64,000 nucleotides of DNA from Streptomyces armeniacus (GTDB lineage Bacteria > Actinomycetota > Actinomycetes > Streptomycetales > Streptomycetaceae), in contig NZ_CP031320.1 of the NCBI RefSeq assembly GCF_003355155.1, positions 6,685,861 through 6,749,860 of the forward strand. Reading direction: 5' to 3'. Shown piece by piece: positions 49,601 through 64,000 of the stretch. A program made the translations under genes and the position numbers. How positions within the stretch are numbered: position 1 is the first letter of the stretch; the number at the start of each line of letters is the position of its first letter. The notes below the pieces were generated by a model, which saw only the letters and a program-made list of their open reading frames with translations, did not search any database and was not told the origin of the DNA.

Positions 49601-49839
49601 GCCTGGTCTTCCTGCACGCGGAGGACGATCCCCTCAAACTGGCGGACCTCCCGCGCCTGTTCCCCAACCTGGAGTCGCTGACCGTACGCGACTGCCAGCA
49701 CGTCGGCCTCTCGGCGCTCGCCGAGCTGCCCCAGCTCAGCGAAGTCGAGTGCATCAGGCCCGGACTCGTACGCGGCGCGGACGCGCTGCCGCCGTCGGTC
49801 ACCGTCACGATCACGCCCCGACCCCGCGGCGAGCAGTGA
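46642..49839 (+). CDS. NACHT-domain NTPase 2 with C-terminal leucine-rich repeats
   Basis: 1065 residues, clearly paralogous to the 43392-45971 protein from the first residues (GLRLASSVVTPLLKKLFVQP) through Walker A LLRGVAGSGKTTLVQWLAV (about 273-291), Walker B RGLLLVDGIDEVPEEERE and NPLMCGLICALHRERRGF. The C-terminal ~280 residues add irregular LRRs: LVRLRLVENPGISDLAFLQA, LADLELWSCGQVRDLAPLAQ, LRRFWAFGLKELAPDALGAC, LESLTVRDCQHVGLSALAEL. Such LRRs would serve as the ligand sensor. GTG 46642 is chosen by alignment to the first paralogue and a G-run upstream. A short RQDTARQDTARQDT repeat lies in the NACHT domain (about 293-306). Confidence 0.9.
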   Translation: MEPGAAAGLRLASSVVTPLLKKLFVQPDPGADLVREPVRVSALVSFKGEQRTLGKRQLQKLTAELVRRAVRDADPYERPVGEDEEQAVALALARTLLVLGDVGMEDVQAVRLGHREFARLLRDGDPRAARDLSGDAEQLYVSLLDTACLHILHFFTQRSAFVARSLVEQSRQLAENVRKLDVLIERVPAQSAADARFERRYADFVVRKHGTLTIHGLDLQQCREWPLDAAYLTLEATESRPRQRDDPSQAGVQLTTAQPADRALAGRDRVLLRGVAGSGKTTLVQWLAVTTARQDTARQDTARQDTPPGMTHLLGRVPFVLPLRTLTRGGAELPVPDRFLAATSCLVAGSQPPGWADRVLDAGRGLLLVDGIDEVPEEERERTRRWLRDLVTAFPGNLWLVTSRPSAVREDWLDADGFTELSLAPMHRPDVAAFVHRWHRAAGADPALGEALLTSVRGKQDLGRLATNPLMCGLICALHRERRGFLPRGRKALYDAALSMLLERRDRERDMHRPGGIDLDEESQTELLQKLAYWLIRNGRAEMDQSDAVELLARVLPSMPQVSAQGSVEEIFRHLLVRSGLLREPAPNGVDFIHRTFQDYLGAREAVEERDFDLLIRHAHLDQWEDVLRMAVAHARPDERARLLRGVLARGDTEYHSRRLHLLAMACLEHATKLAPEVREEVERRAAALIPPRSTEEAKALAEAGPVVLELLPGPEGLEDDEAVAVVQTACLIGTDAALPTVVRFLDHPDAGVRRELGAYWGHFDTETYAHEVIRHLAEDPEVVVALSTDEELAAVESLGNLSSVMLGGAFTPEQMCAALSPDHLVRLRLVENPGISDLAFLQAFPRLADLELWSCGQVRDLAPLAQLPLRRFWAFGLKELAPDALGACTHLETIALDEVRTWPGLSSVLPPSAPLNELLLPAETDGLVGIDAYPALRFLQLQAVRGELRAADWAAVANHPGISALSLRPDQISGAAGAGARLPHVGLVFLHAEDDPLKLADLPRLFPNLESLTVRDCQHVGLSALAELPQLSEVECIRPGLVRGADALPPSVTVTITPRPRGEQ

Positions 49840-49866
49840 GCACCAGTCGACACCCTGAGGGCTTTC

Positions 49867-49903
49867 TTGACCGACCGTTCCAGACTCGGCTAGCGTGCAC
49901 CCC
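49867..49903 (+). promoter_or_regulatory. Leaderless TetR promoter
   Basis: TTGACC (49867-49872), an 18-base spacer and TAGCGT (49891-49896) form a near-consensus promoter. Transcription would start at or next to the ATG at 49904, so the mRNA is probably leaderless. Confidence 0.65.
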
Positions 49904-50321
49904 ATGCCCCGCACCAAGGAATTCGACCCCGACGCCGCACTCCAGGCCGCGCTCCAGCTGTTCTGGCAGCGCGGCTACGAGGCAACGTCGATGAGCGATC
50001 TCGTCGAACACCTCGGCATCGGCCGCGCCAGCATCTACGCCACCTTCGGGAACAAGCACGATCTGTACCTGAAGGCGCTCGACCGGTACGGCGAGCAGCA
50101 GGACCCGCGGATCGTGCGGGAGCTGTCCCGGTCCGGACCGGCGCTGCCCGCCGTACGGGAGCTGGTGCGGCGGTTCGCCGACGAGGCCTGCACGGCAGAA
50201 CGGCGCGCCCGCGGCTGCTTCGTCACCAACACCGCCGCCGAACTGGCCGCGCACGACCGCGAGGCGGCCCGCCGCGTCGAGGCCAGCTGGGCGCATCTGG
50301 AGACGCTGCTGCACTCGGCGC

Positions 50322-59920
<9,599 letters not shown>

Positions 59921-59921
<1 letters not shown>

Positions 59922-59935
59922 TTGTCCTCGCTCAC
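59921..59935 (-). other. Duplicated start region making a five-codon upstream frame
   Basis: The 14-base sequence GTGAGCGAGGACAA occurs twice in tandem at the PKS start. The upstream GTG (59935) reads V-S-E-D-K and stops at a TGA that overlaps the real start GTG 59921. A ribosome finishing the mini-frame could restart on the PKS. The GAGGA inside the first copy serves as the Shine-Dalgarno for the second. Confidence 0.6.
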
Positions 59936-60210
59936 TGTCGCTTGACTGTCCTCGTTCGGCGTACGGGCCGAAGTGGCGTACGGGCCGAAGTACGGACGGT
60001 GTACGGATCGTCAGCGGCGGTCCCCCGGTGGCGGCCAGCGCACGCCACCCCGGTCCAGGCCACCCGGTCCCGAGCGAGCACGCGGTCCCACCGATGCGCG
60101 GTCCCACCGATGCCACGCCGATTATGCGCGGGCGCGGCCGTACCCCCGGAGGGCCGCTCACCTGCTCTAAGAGAACCCCTAGGGTTGCCCGGACGCGTGC
60201 CGGAGGCACG

Positions 60211-60308
60211 GATGAGTGACCGAATCCCTAGAATTCACGGCCCACACTGGCCCGCCCTCGCGGCTTCGTGCTCGGCTTGGACGCCGAACGATCACGGGAG
60301 GAAAGCCA
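60211..60308 (+). promoter_or_regulatory. P450 promoter and leader, first copy of a duplicated segment
   Basis: TAGAAT (60229-60234) is a likely -10 box. The ~100-base segment recurs almost unchanged at 63091-63190, upstream of the decayed P450 copy, showing the unit that was duplicated (offset 2880 bases). GGAGG lies seven bases before the GTG at 60309. Confidence 0.6.
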
Positions 60309-61568
60309 GTGGTAGTGCAGCAGGACCAGCACCAGGACCCGCCAGCCGCACGGGAGCCGGGGCAGGGGCCGGGGCCGGCCGCCGTCCCTGGCCCGGAGGT
60401 CCCCAAGGCGCCGACGGTGGAGCCGGACGGCGGCGCCACGCTGCTCGGCTGGCTCGCCCGCATGCGCCGGGAGGCCCCGGTGTGGCACGCGCCCAACGGG
60501 CACGTGCACCTCTTCCGGCACGAGGACATCATGCGAGTCGTGACCGACCCGGCGGTGTTCTCCTCCGACCTGGTGAGCAAGGGCTCCGGCGGTAAGCAGA
60601 AGCCGTCCGGCGGCCAGCTGCTCATGCTCGACCCGCCGGACCACGGCAAGCTGCGGCGCCTGGTCAGCAAGGCGTTCACGGCGAAGATGGTCGCTGCGCT
60701 GGAGCCGCGAATAACCGAGATCACCGAGGAACTGCTGGACGCGGTGGCCGGCGCCGACTCGTTCGAGATGAACGACGCGCTCGCCAACCCGCTGCCCGTC
60801 ACGGTGATCTCCATGATGCTCGGCGTCCCGGGCTCCGACCGGGACCAGTTCCAGCAGTGGGCGAACAACCTGCTCGCCGTCGACCCCGAGGACCCCGAGA
60901 GCGTCGCCGGGCTGAGCAGCACGGCGGAGGCGCTCGGCGCGTACCTCCAGGGCTTCGTGGACGCGCGCCGCGCCGAGCCGCAGGACGACCTGATCAGCCA
61001 GCTCTGCGCGGCGGAGGTGGACGGGGAGCAGCTGAACGACATGGAGGTCATCAACTTCTCCGCGCTGCTGCTCCTCGCGGGCCACATCACCACGTCCGTG
61101 CTGCTCGGCAACCTGCTGATGTGCCTGGACGAGCGCCCGGAGCTGTTCAAGGAGCTGCGGGAGGACCGCAAGCTGATCACCCCGTGCATCGAGGAGACCC
61201 TCCGTATGCGCTCCCCGTTCACGAAGGTCGAACGGGTCGCCATGCGCGACGTGGAGATCTCCGGCGTGCAGGTCGCGTCGGGCTCCCAGCTCCACCTGTG
61301 GCTGCTGTCGGCGAACCGGGACGACGAGGTCTTCGACGACCCCGACACGTACGACCCGGACCGCCACAACGCCAAGCAGGTCGCCTTCGGGCACGGCATC
61401 CACTACTGCATCGGCGCACCGATCGCGCGGCTCGAGGCCCGCATTGTGCTGGACCTCCTGCTCGACCGGTACACCGACGTCCGCGTGGACCGCAGCGAAC
61501 CCGTGTCGTTCCACGGCAGCAACATCTTCGGCGCCCGCCGTCTGCCACTGAAGGTGAGCCGGGCGTAG
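60309..61568 (+). CDS. Cytochrome P450, CYP107-like, copy 1 of pair A
   Basis: 419 residues. An acidic/Gln/Pro-rich N-terminus precedes the P450 fold. I-helix FSALLLLAGHITTSVLLGNL has Ile in place of the usual acidic residue before TT. K-helix ExxR is CIEETLRMRSPF, and the heme loop is VAFGHGIHYCIGAPIARLEA. The family inserts oxygen from O2 using ferredoxin-supplied electrons; next to a PKS it most likely hydroxylates or epoxidises the polyketide. The start is GTG 60309 behind GGAGG; the frame is open to 60216 without support. It is divergent from the PKS gene and followed after 154 bases by a second P450. No ferredoxin gene is in the window. Confidence 0.93.
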   Translation: MVVQQDQHQDPPAAREPGQGPGPAAVPGPEVPKAPTVEPDGGATLLGWLARMRREAPVWHAPNGHVHLFRHEDIMRVVTDPAVFSSDLVSKGSGGKQKPSGGQLLMLDPPDHGKLRRLVSKAFTAKMVAALEPRITEITEELLDAVAGADSFEMNDALANPLPVTVISMMLGVPGSDRDQFQQWANNLLAVDPEDPESVAGLSSTAEALGAYLQGFVDARRAEPQDDLISQLCAAEVDGEQLNDMEVINFSALLLLAGHITTSVLLGNLLMCLDERPELFKELREDRKLITPCIEETLRMRSPFTKVERVAMRDVEISGVQVASGSQLHLWLLSANRDDEVFDDPDTYDPDRHNAKQVAFGHGIHYCIGAPIARLEARIVLDLLLDRYTDVRVDRSEPVSFHGSNIFGARRLPLKVSRA

Positions 61569-61572
61569 CAAA

Positions 61573-61622
61573 CCGGGAGCAGTTGATTCCGGGAGCAGTG
61601 ACCCGGGAGCAGTGATTCCGGG
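61573..61622. repeat. Three tandem CCGGGAGCAG repeats after P450 A
   Basis: CCGGGAGCAG-TTGATT, CCGGGAGCAG-TGAC and CCGGGAGCAG-TGATT follow each other directly after the stop codon of the first P450, with a further CCGGG. No hairpin results. The corresponding gap in the second cassette lacks them. Confidence 0.8.
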
Positions 61623-61722
61623 CGTCGAAATCTGGGCCTGCCGCCACCGTGCGCGCAGGCCGCCACCCCCCTGTCAGTTTCGCGAGATGTGAGTTTCATG
61701 AGATGAGAGAGGAATAGCCGCC

Positions 61723-62931
61723 ATGGTGGAAGCACCGGTGGTACCCAGCAAGCGGACCTGTCCGTTCGATCCGGCCGAGGAGTACGGCAGGCTCCGCGAG
61801 GAAGAGCCGATAAGCCCGATACGGTTCAAGATAGCCCCGCAGGACCCCGACGGCTGGCTCGTCACCCGGCACGAATACGTCCGCCAGATCCTCGCCGACG
61901 ACCGCTTCAGCCACCGGAACGAGCTGTGCGCGCACCTCATTTCGCCGCCGTTTCCCATCGAGAAGTACGAGCCGCAGCCGTCCCCGCCGGGCTACTTCTC
62001 GCGGATGGACAACCCGGAACACTCGAAGTACCGGAAGCTGCTGGCCAGTTACTTCACCGTGCGCAAGATCCGCGAGTACGAGCCGACGCTGGTGAAGCTG
62101 TTCGACGAGGTCCTGGACGAGATGGAGACCAAGGACCGGCCGCTCGACCTCATCAGTGAGTTCTGCGAGATCATCCCGGCCCGTTCGGTGTGCTCCATGA
62201 TGGGCGTGCCGCCGGACATGGTCGCGGACATGGCCACCCACTTCGCCGCGCTCTTCTCCCTCCAGTACACGCTGGAGGAGTTCCTCCACCACTCGGGCGA
62301 GGTCCAGAAGCTCCTCGTGCAGCTCGTGGAGCAGCGCGTCGAGCAGCCGTCGGACGACATCTTCAGCCACCTCATGGCCACGGGCGAGGTGACGGTCGAC
62401 GAGCTCGCCAAGGTCGCCGAGATCATCATCGGCGGCGCGCTGGACACCACGCCGAACATGCTGGGCCTGTCCACGTTCGCCCTACTGGAACACCCGGAGC
62501 AGCTGGAGAAGTTCCGCGCGAACTCCGAGAACGTCGAGGGCCCCGTCGAGGAGCTGCTGCGCTATCTGACGGTCTCGCAGTTCGGCGCCAGCCGCGCGGC
62601 CCTGGAAGACGTCGAGATCGGCGGCATCACCATCAAGAAGGGCCAGACAGTGGTCCTTTCGCTGCCTGCCGCCAACCGCGACCCCGACTTCTTCACGGAC
62701 GCCGACGAACTCGACGTCACCCGCTCCGCGCGCCAGCACGTGGCGTTCGGCTTCGGCATCCACCAGTGCCTCGGCCAGCACCTCGCGCGCGCCACCCTCC
62801 GCATCGGCCTGTCGAAGCTCTTCGACCGCTTCCCGACCCTGCGACTCGCGGTCGACCCGTCCGAAGTCCCCCTGCGGGAACGGGCGGCGCACTACGGCGT
62901 GGACGAGCTCCTGGTCACCTGGGGCGACTGA
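61723..62931 (+). CDS. Cytochrome P450, CYP105-like, copy 1 of pair B
   Basis: 402 residues beginning MVEAPVVPSKRTCPFDPAEE. N-terminal PDGWLVTRHEYVRQILADDR; I-helix AEIIIGGALDTTPNMLGLST; ExxR GPVEELLRYLTVSQ; heme loop HVAFGFGIHQCLGQHLARAT. The CFDP/xxLR start and FGFGIHQCLGQ motif resemble CYP105-type enzymes acting on macrolides and other polyketides. GAGAGGAATAG lies before ATG 61723. Probably cotranscribed with P450 A and followed by two strong hairpins. An 87%-similar paralogue starts at 63598. Confidence 0.93.
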   Translation: MVEAPVVPSKRTCPFDPAEEYGRLREEEPISPIRFKIAPQDPDGWLVTRHEYVRQILADDRFSHRNELCAHLISPPFPIEKYEPQPSPPGYFSRMDNPEHSKYRKLLASYFTVRKIREYEPTLVKLFDEVLDEMETKDRPLDLISEFCEIIPARSVCSMMGVPPDMVADMATHFAALFSLQYTLEEFLHHSGEVQKLLVQLVEQRVEQPSDDIFSHLMATGEVTVDELAKVAEIIIGGALDTTPNMLGLSTFALLEHPEQLEKFRANSENVEGPVEELLRYLTVSQFGASRAALEDVEIGGITIKKGQTVVLSLPAANRDPDFFTDADELDVTRSARQHVAFGFGIHQCLGQHLARATLRIGLSKLFDRFPTLRLAVDPSEVPLRERAAHYGVDELLVTWGD

Positions 62932-62969
62932 GCCACGGCCGCAAGGCGGCGAAGCCGCCGGACACGACG

Positions 62970-63011
62970 GGATGCGGGCAGCGGGCGCGGCGGCGCCCGC
63001 TGCCCGCATCC
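62970..63011 (+). terminator. Terminator after P450 B
   Basis: A perfect 19-bp stem (left arm 62970-62988, right arm 62993-63011) with loop GGCG begins 39 bases after the P450 stop and is followed by GTGTTTCC. A smaller GGCGGC-GAA-GCCGCC hairpin precedes it at 62945-62959. Confidence 0.8.
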
Positions 63012-63037
63012 GTGTTTCCGAGGGGTGAAGGGCCACG

Positions 63038-63069
63038 GGCGGTACGGCAGTTCACCCTGCCGTACCGCC
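63038..63069. terminator. Second hairpin before the duplicated cassette
   Basis: GGCGGTACGGCAG and CTGCCGTACCGCC form a perfect 13-bp stem around TTCACC, 21 bases before the duplicated promoter segment. It may back up the previous terminator or be an operator for the second cassette. Confidence 0.55.
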
Positions 63070-63190
63070 GGGGTGCCTGTCCGGGGGCGGGATGAGTGAC
63101 TGAATCCCTAGAATTCACGGCCCACACTGGCCCGCCCTCGCGGCTTCGTGCTCGGCTTGGAGGGTGAACGATCAGCTGGAGGAACGACCA

Positions 63191-63543
63191 GTGGCAGTGC
63201 AGCAGGACCAGGACCCGCCGGCCGTACGGGAGCAGGGGCAGGCGCAGGGGCAGTCCGGCATCGCTGGCGCCGCCGGGACTCGGGGGCCGGCCCGGCGGGC
63301 ACACGCACTTCTTCCGGCACGAAGACACTAGGCCCGAGCCTCCACGACGCCAGGAAGTGGCCTTCGGATACGGCATCCGCCACCGGCGTCGGCGCGCCGC
63401 CCGCGGCGGGAGGCCCCTCAGTGCTCGATCTGCTGCTCGACCGCTACTCCGACTTCCGCGTGCACGGCAGCGAACGGCCGTCGTCCACGCCGGCAACATC
63501 TTCGGCCCCCCGCCGTCTGCCGCTGACGGTGAGCCGGGCCTAG
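63191..63543 (+). pseudogene. Decayed copy of P450 A with a large internal deletion
   Basis: Behind a near-identical promoter/leader (63091-63190), GTG 63191 starts VAVQQDQDPPAVREQGQAQG as in P450 A. After a remnant of FFRHEDT the sequence jumps to the heme-loop region QEVAFGYGIRH. It then continues in shifted frames to VLDLLLDRYSDFRVHGSERP and RRLPLTVSRA-stop. About 900 bases of the P450 core (I-helix, ExxR) and the heme cysteine are gone. This is the decayed half of the tandemly duplicated P450 cassette. Confidence 0.85.
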
Positions 63544-63597
63544 TGCCCCCCGCCAGTTTCGCGAGATGTGGAACTCATGAGAAAGGAATCACCCCCC

Positions 63598-64000
63598 ATG
63601 GTGGAAGCACCGGTGGTCCCGAGCAAGCGGACCTGTCCGTTCGACCCGGCCGAGGAGTACGGCAGGCTCCGTGAGGAAGAGCCCATCAGCCCGATCCGGT
63701 TCAAGATCGCGCCACAGGACCCGAACGGCTGGCTCGTCACCCGGCACGACTACGTACGCCAGATCCTCGCCGACAACCGTTTCAGCCACCGCAACGAGCT
63801 CTGCGCGCACCTCATCGAGCCGCCGTTCCCGATCGAGAAGTACGAGCCGGAGCCGTCCGCGCCGGGCTCCTTCGTACGGATGGACAAGCCGGAGCACACC
63901 AAGTACCGGACGCTGCTGGCCGGCCACTTCACCGTGCGCAAGATCCGCGAGTACGAGCCGACGCTCGCCAAGCTGATCGACGAGGTGCTGGACGAGCTGG
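63598..64000 (+). CDS. Cytochrome P450, second copy of P450 B, partial
   Basis: The first 134 residues of a P450 run off the window end. They match P450 B (61723-62931) from MVEAPVVPSKRTCPFDPAEE through GWLVTRHDYVRQILADNRFS, EPPFPIEKYEPEPSAPGSFV and VRKIREYEPTLAKLIDEVLD, with about 17 differences in 134. The reading frame is intact and most changes are conservative, unlike the broken partner upstream, so this copy is probably functional. AAAGGAA lies before ATG 63598. It would be transcribed from the duplicated TAGAAT promoter at 63109-63114. Confidence 0.9.
   Translation, partial: MVEAPVVPSKRTCPFDPAEEYGRLREEEPISPIRFKIAPQDPNGWLVTRHDYVRQILADNRFSHRNELCAHLIEPPFPIEKYEPEPSAPGSFVRMDKPEHTKYRTLLAGHFTVRKIREYEPTLAKLIDEVLDEL

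Noticed and set aside
43392..49839. STAND/AfsR-like transcription regulators
   Set aside because: Walker A and B context and the NPLMCGLLC winged-helix segment fit NACHT rather than NB-ARC/AfsR, and no N-terminal SARP or HTH DNA-binding domain is present.
46666..49917. A 1083-residue minus-strand frame opposite the second NACHT gene
   Set aside because: It has no motifs and mirrors the codon bias of the plus-strand gene. The plus strand has Walker A, Walker B and LRRs.

Overview
The window is very high-GC DNA with the codon use, GTG starts, leaderless promoters and gene families of Streptomyces (Streptomycetaceae). The clearest anchor is a complete sigE-cseA-cseB-cseC cell-envelope stress operon (35.3-39.1 kb) beside mutY. 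Other supporting families are PhoD with a Tat signal, WhiB-free regulator and resistance genes, DinB/mycothiol-type proteins, a modular type I PKS and paired cytochromes P450. I see no rRNA, no canonical tRNA, no CRISPR array and no recognisable transposase.

Layout. 0-2.1 kb: poorly coding, with decayed gene fragments (a broken Ser/Thr-kinase/Sel1-like gene). 2.2-6.3 kb: a small membrane-anchored protein, a large SF2 helicase with helicase-associated domains, then an array of six perfect hairpins with GNA trinucleotide loops and a 250-base G-tract zone that destroys the end of the next gene. This block looks like a subtelomeric or linear-plasmid end joined to ordinary chromosome. 6.3-15 kb: a solute-binding-like protein and a methyltransferase around a LacI-type operator, a membrane protein, and a leftward kinase-FHA-unknown-PhoD gene set. 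15.2-30.9 kb: housekeeping and accessory single genes (YceI, two DinB proteins, an AlkZ/YcaQ-like winged-helix protein, HAD hydrolase, a secreted beta-helix protein, a Glu/Leu dehydrogenase-like protein, a MarR-GNAT fusion, XRE-cupin, methyltransferase, GNAT, a truncated glycosyltransferase). At 23.3-23.4 kb, just downstream of a DUF protein gene, lies a tRNA-mimicking RNA with circularly permuted cloverleaf topology, like the tRNA-like module of bacterial Y RNAs (YrlA). 31-34.1 kb: a PAP2 phosphatase and a two-component system bracketed by two copies of a putative response-regulator site. 34.2-39.1 kb: mutY and the sigE-cse operon. 39.1-43.3 kb: VOC, AraC, DHA2 multidrug transporter and TetR with a double operator, and a GNAT. 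43.4-49.8 kb: two paralogous NACHT-domain (NLR-like) NTPases with a GNAT gene between them, a likely anti-phage immunity locus. 49.9-64 kb: TetR, a large leftward PKS broken inside its enoylreductase domain, and two P450s whose cassette is tandemly duplicated, with the second copy half decayed and running off the window.

How the parts work together. The sigE-cse genes form one envelope-stress circuit: CseC senses, CseB activates sigE, CseA dampens. The kinase-FHA-PhoD set is a possible phosphorylation/phosphate unit. The TetR-MFS-AraC trio is a drug-efflux switch. The NACHT pair is a candidate defence island. The PKS/P450 region is the remodelled edge of a polyketide cluster, with a deletion on the PKS side and a duplication on the P450 side. 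Coordinates derived from reading frames are firm. Starts chosen from ribosome-binding sites, and all functions, are predictions from reading the sequence without database searches.
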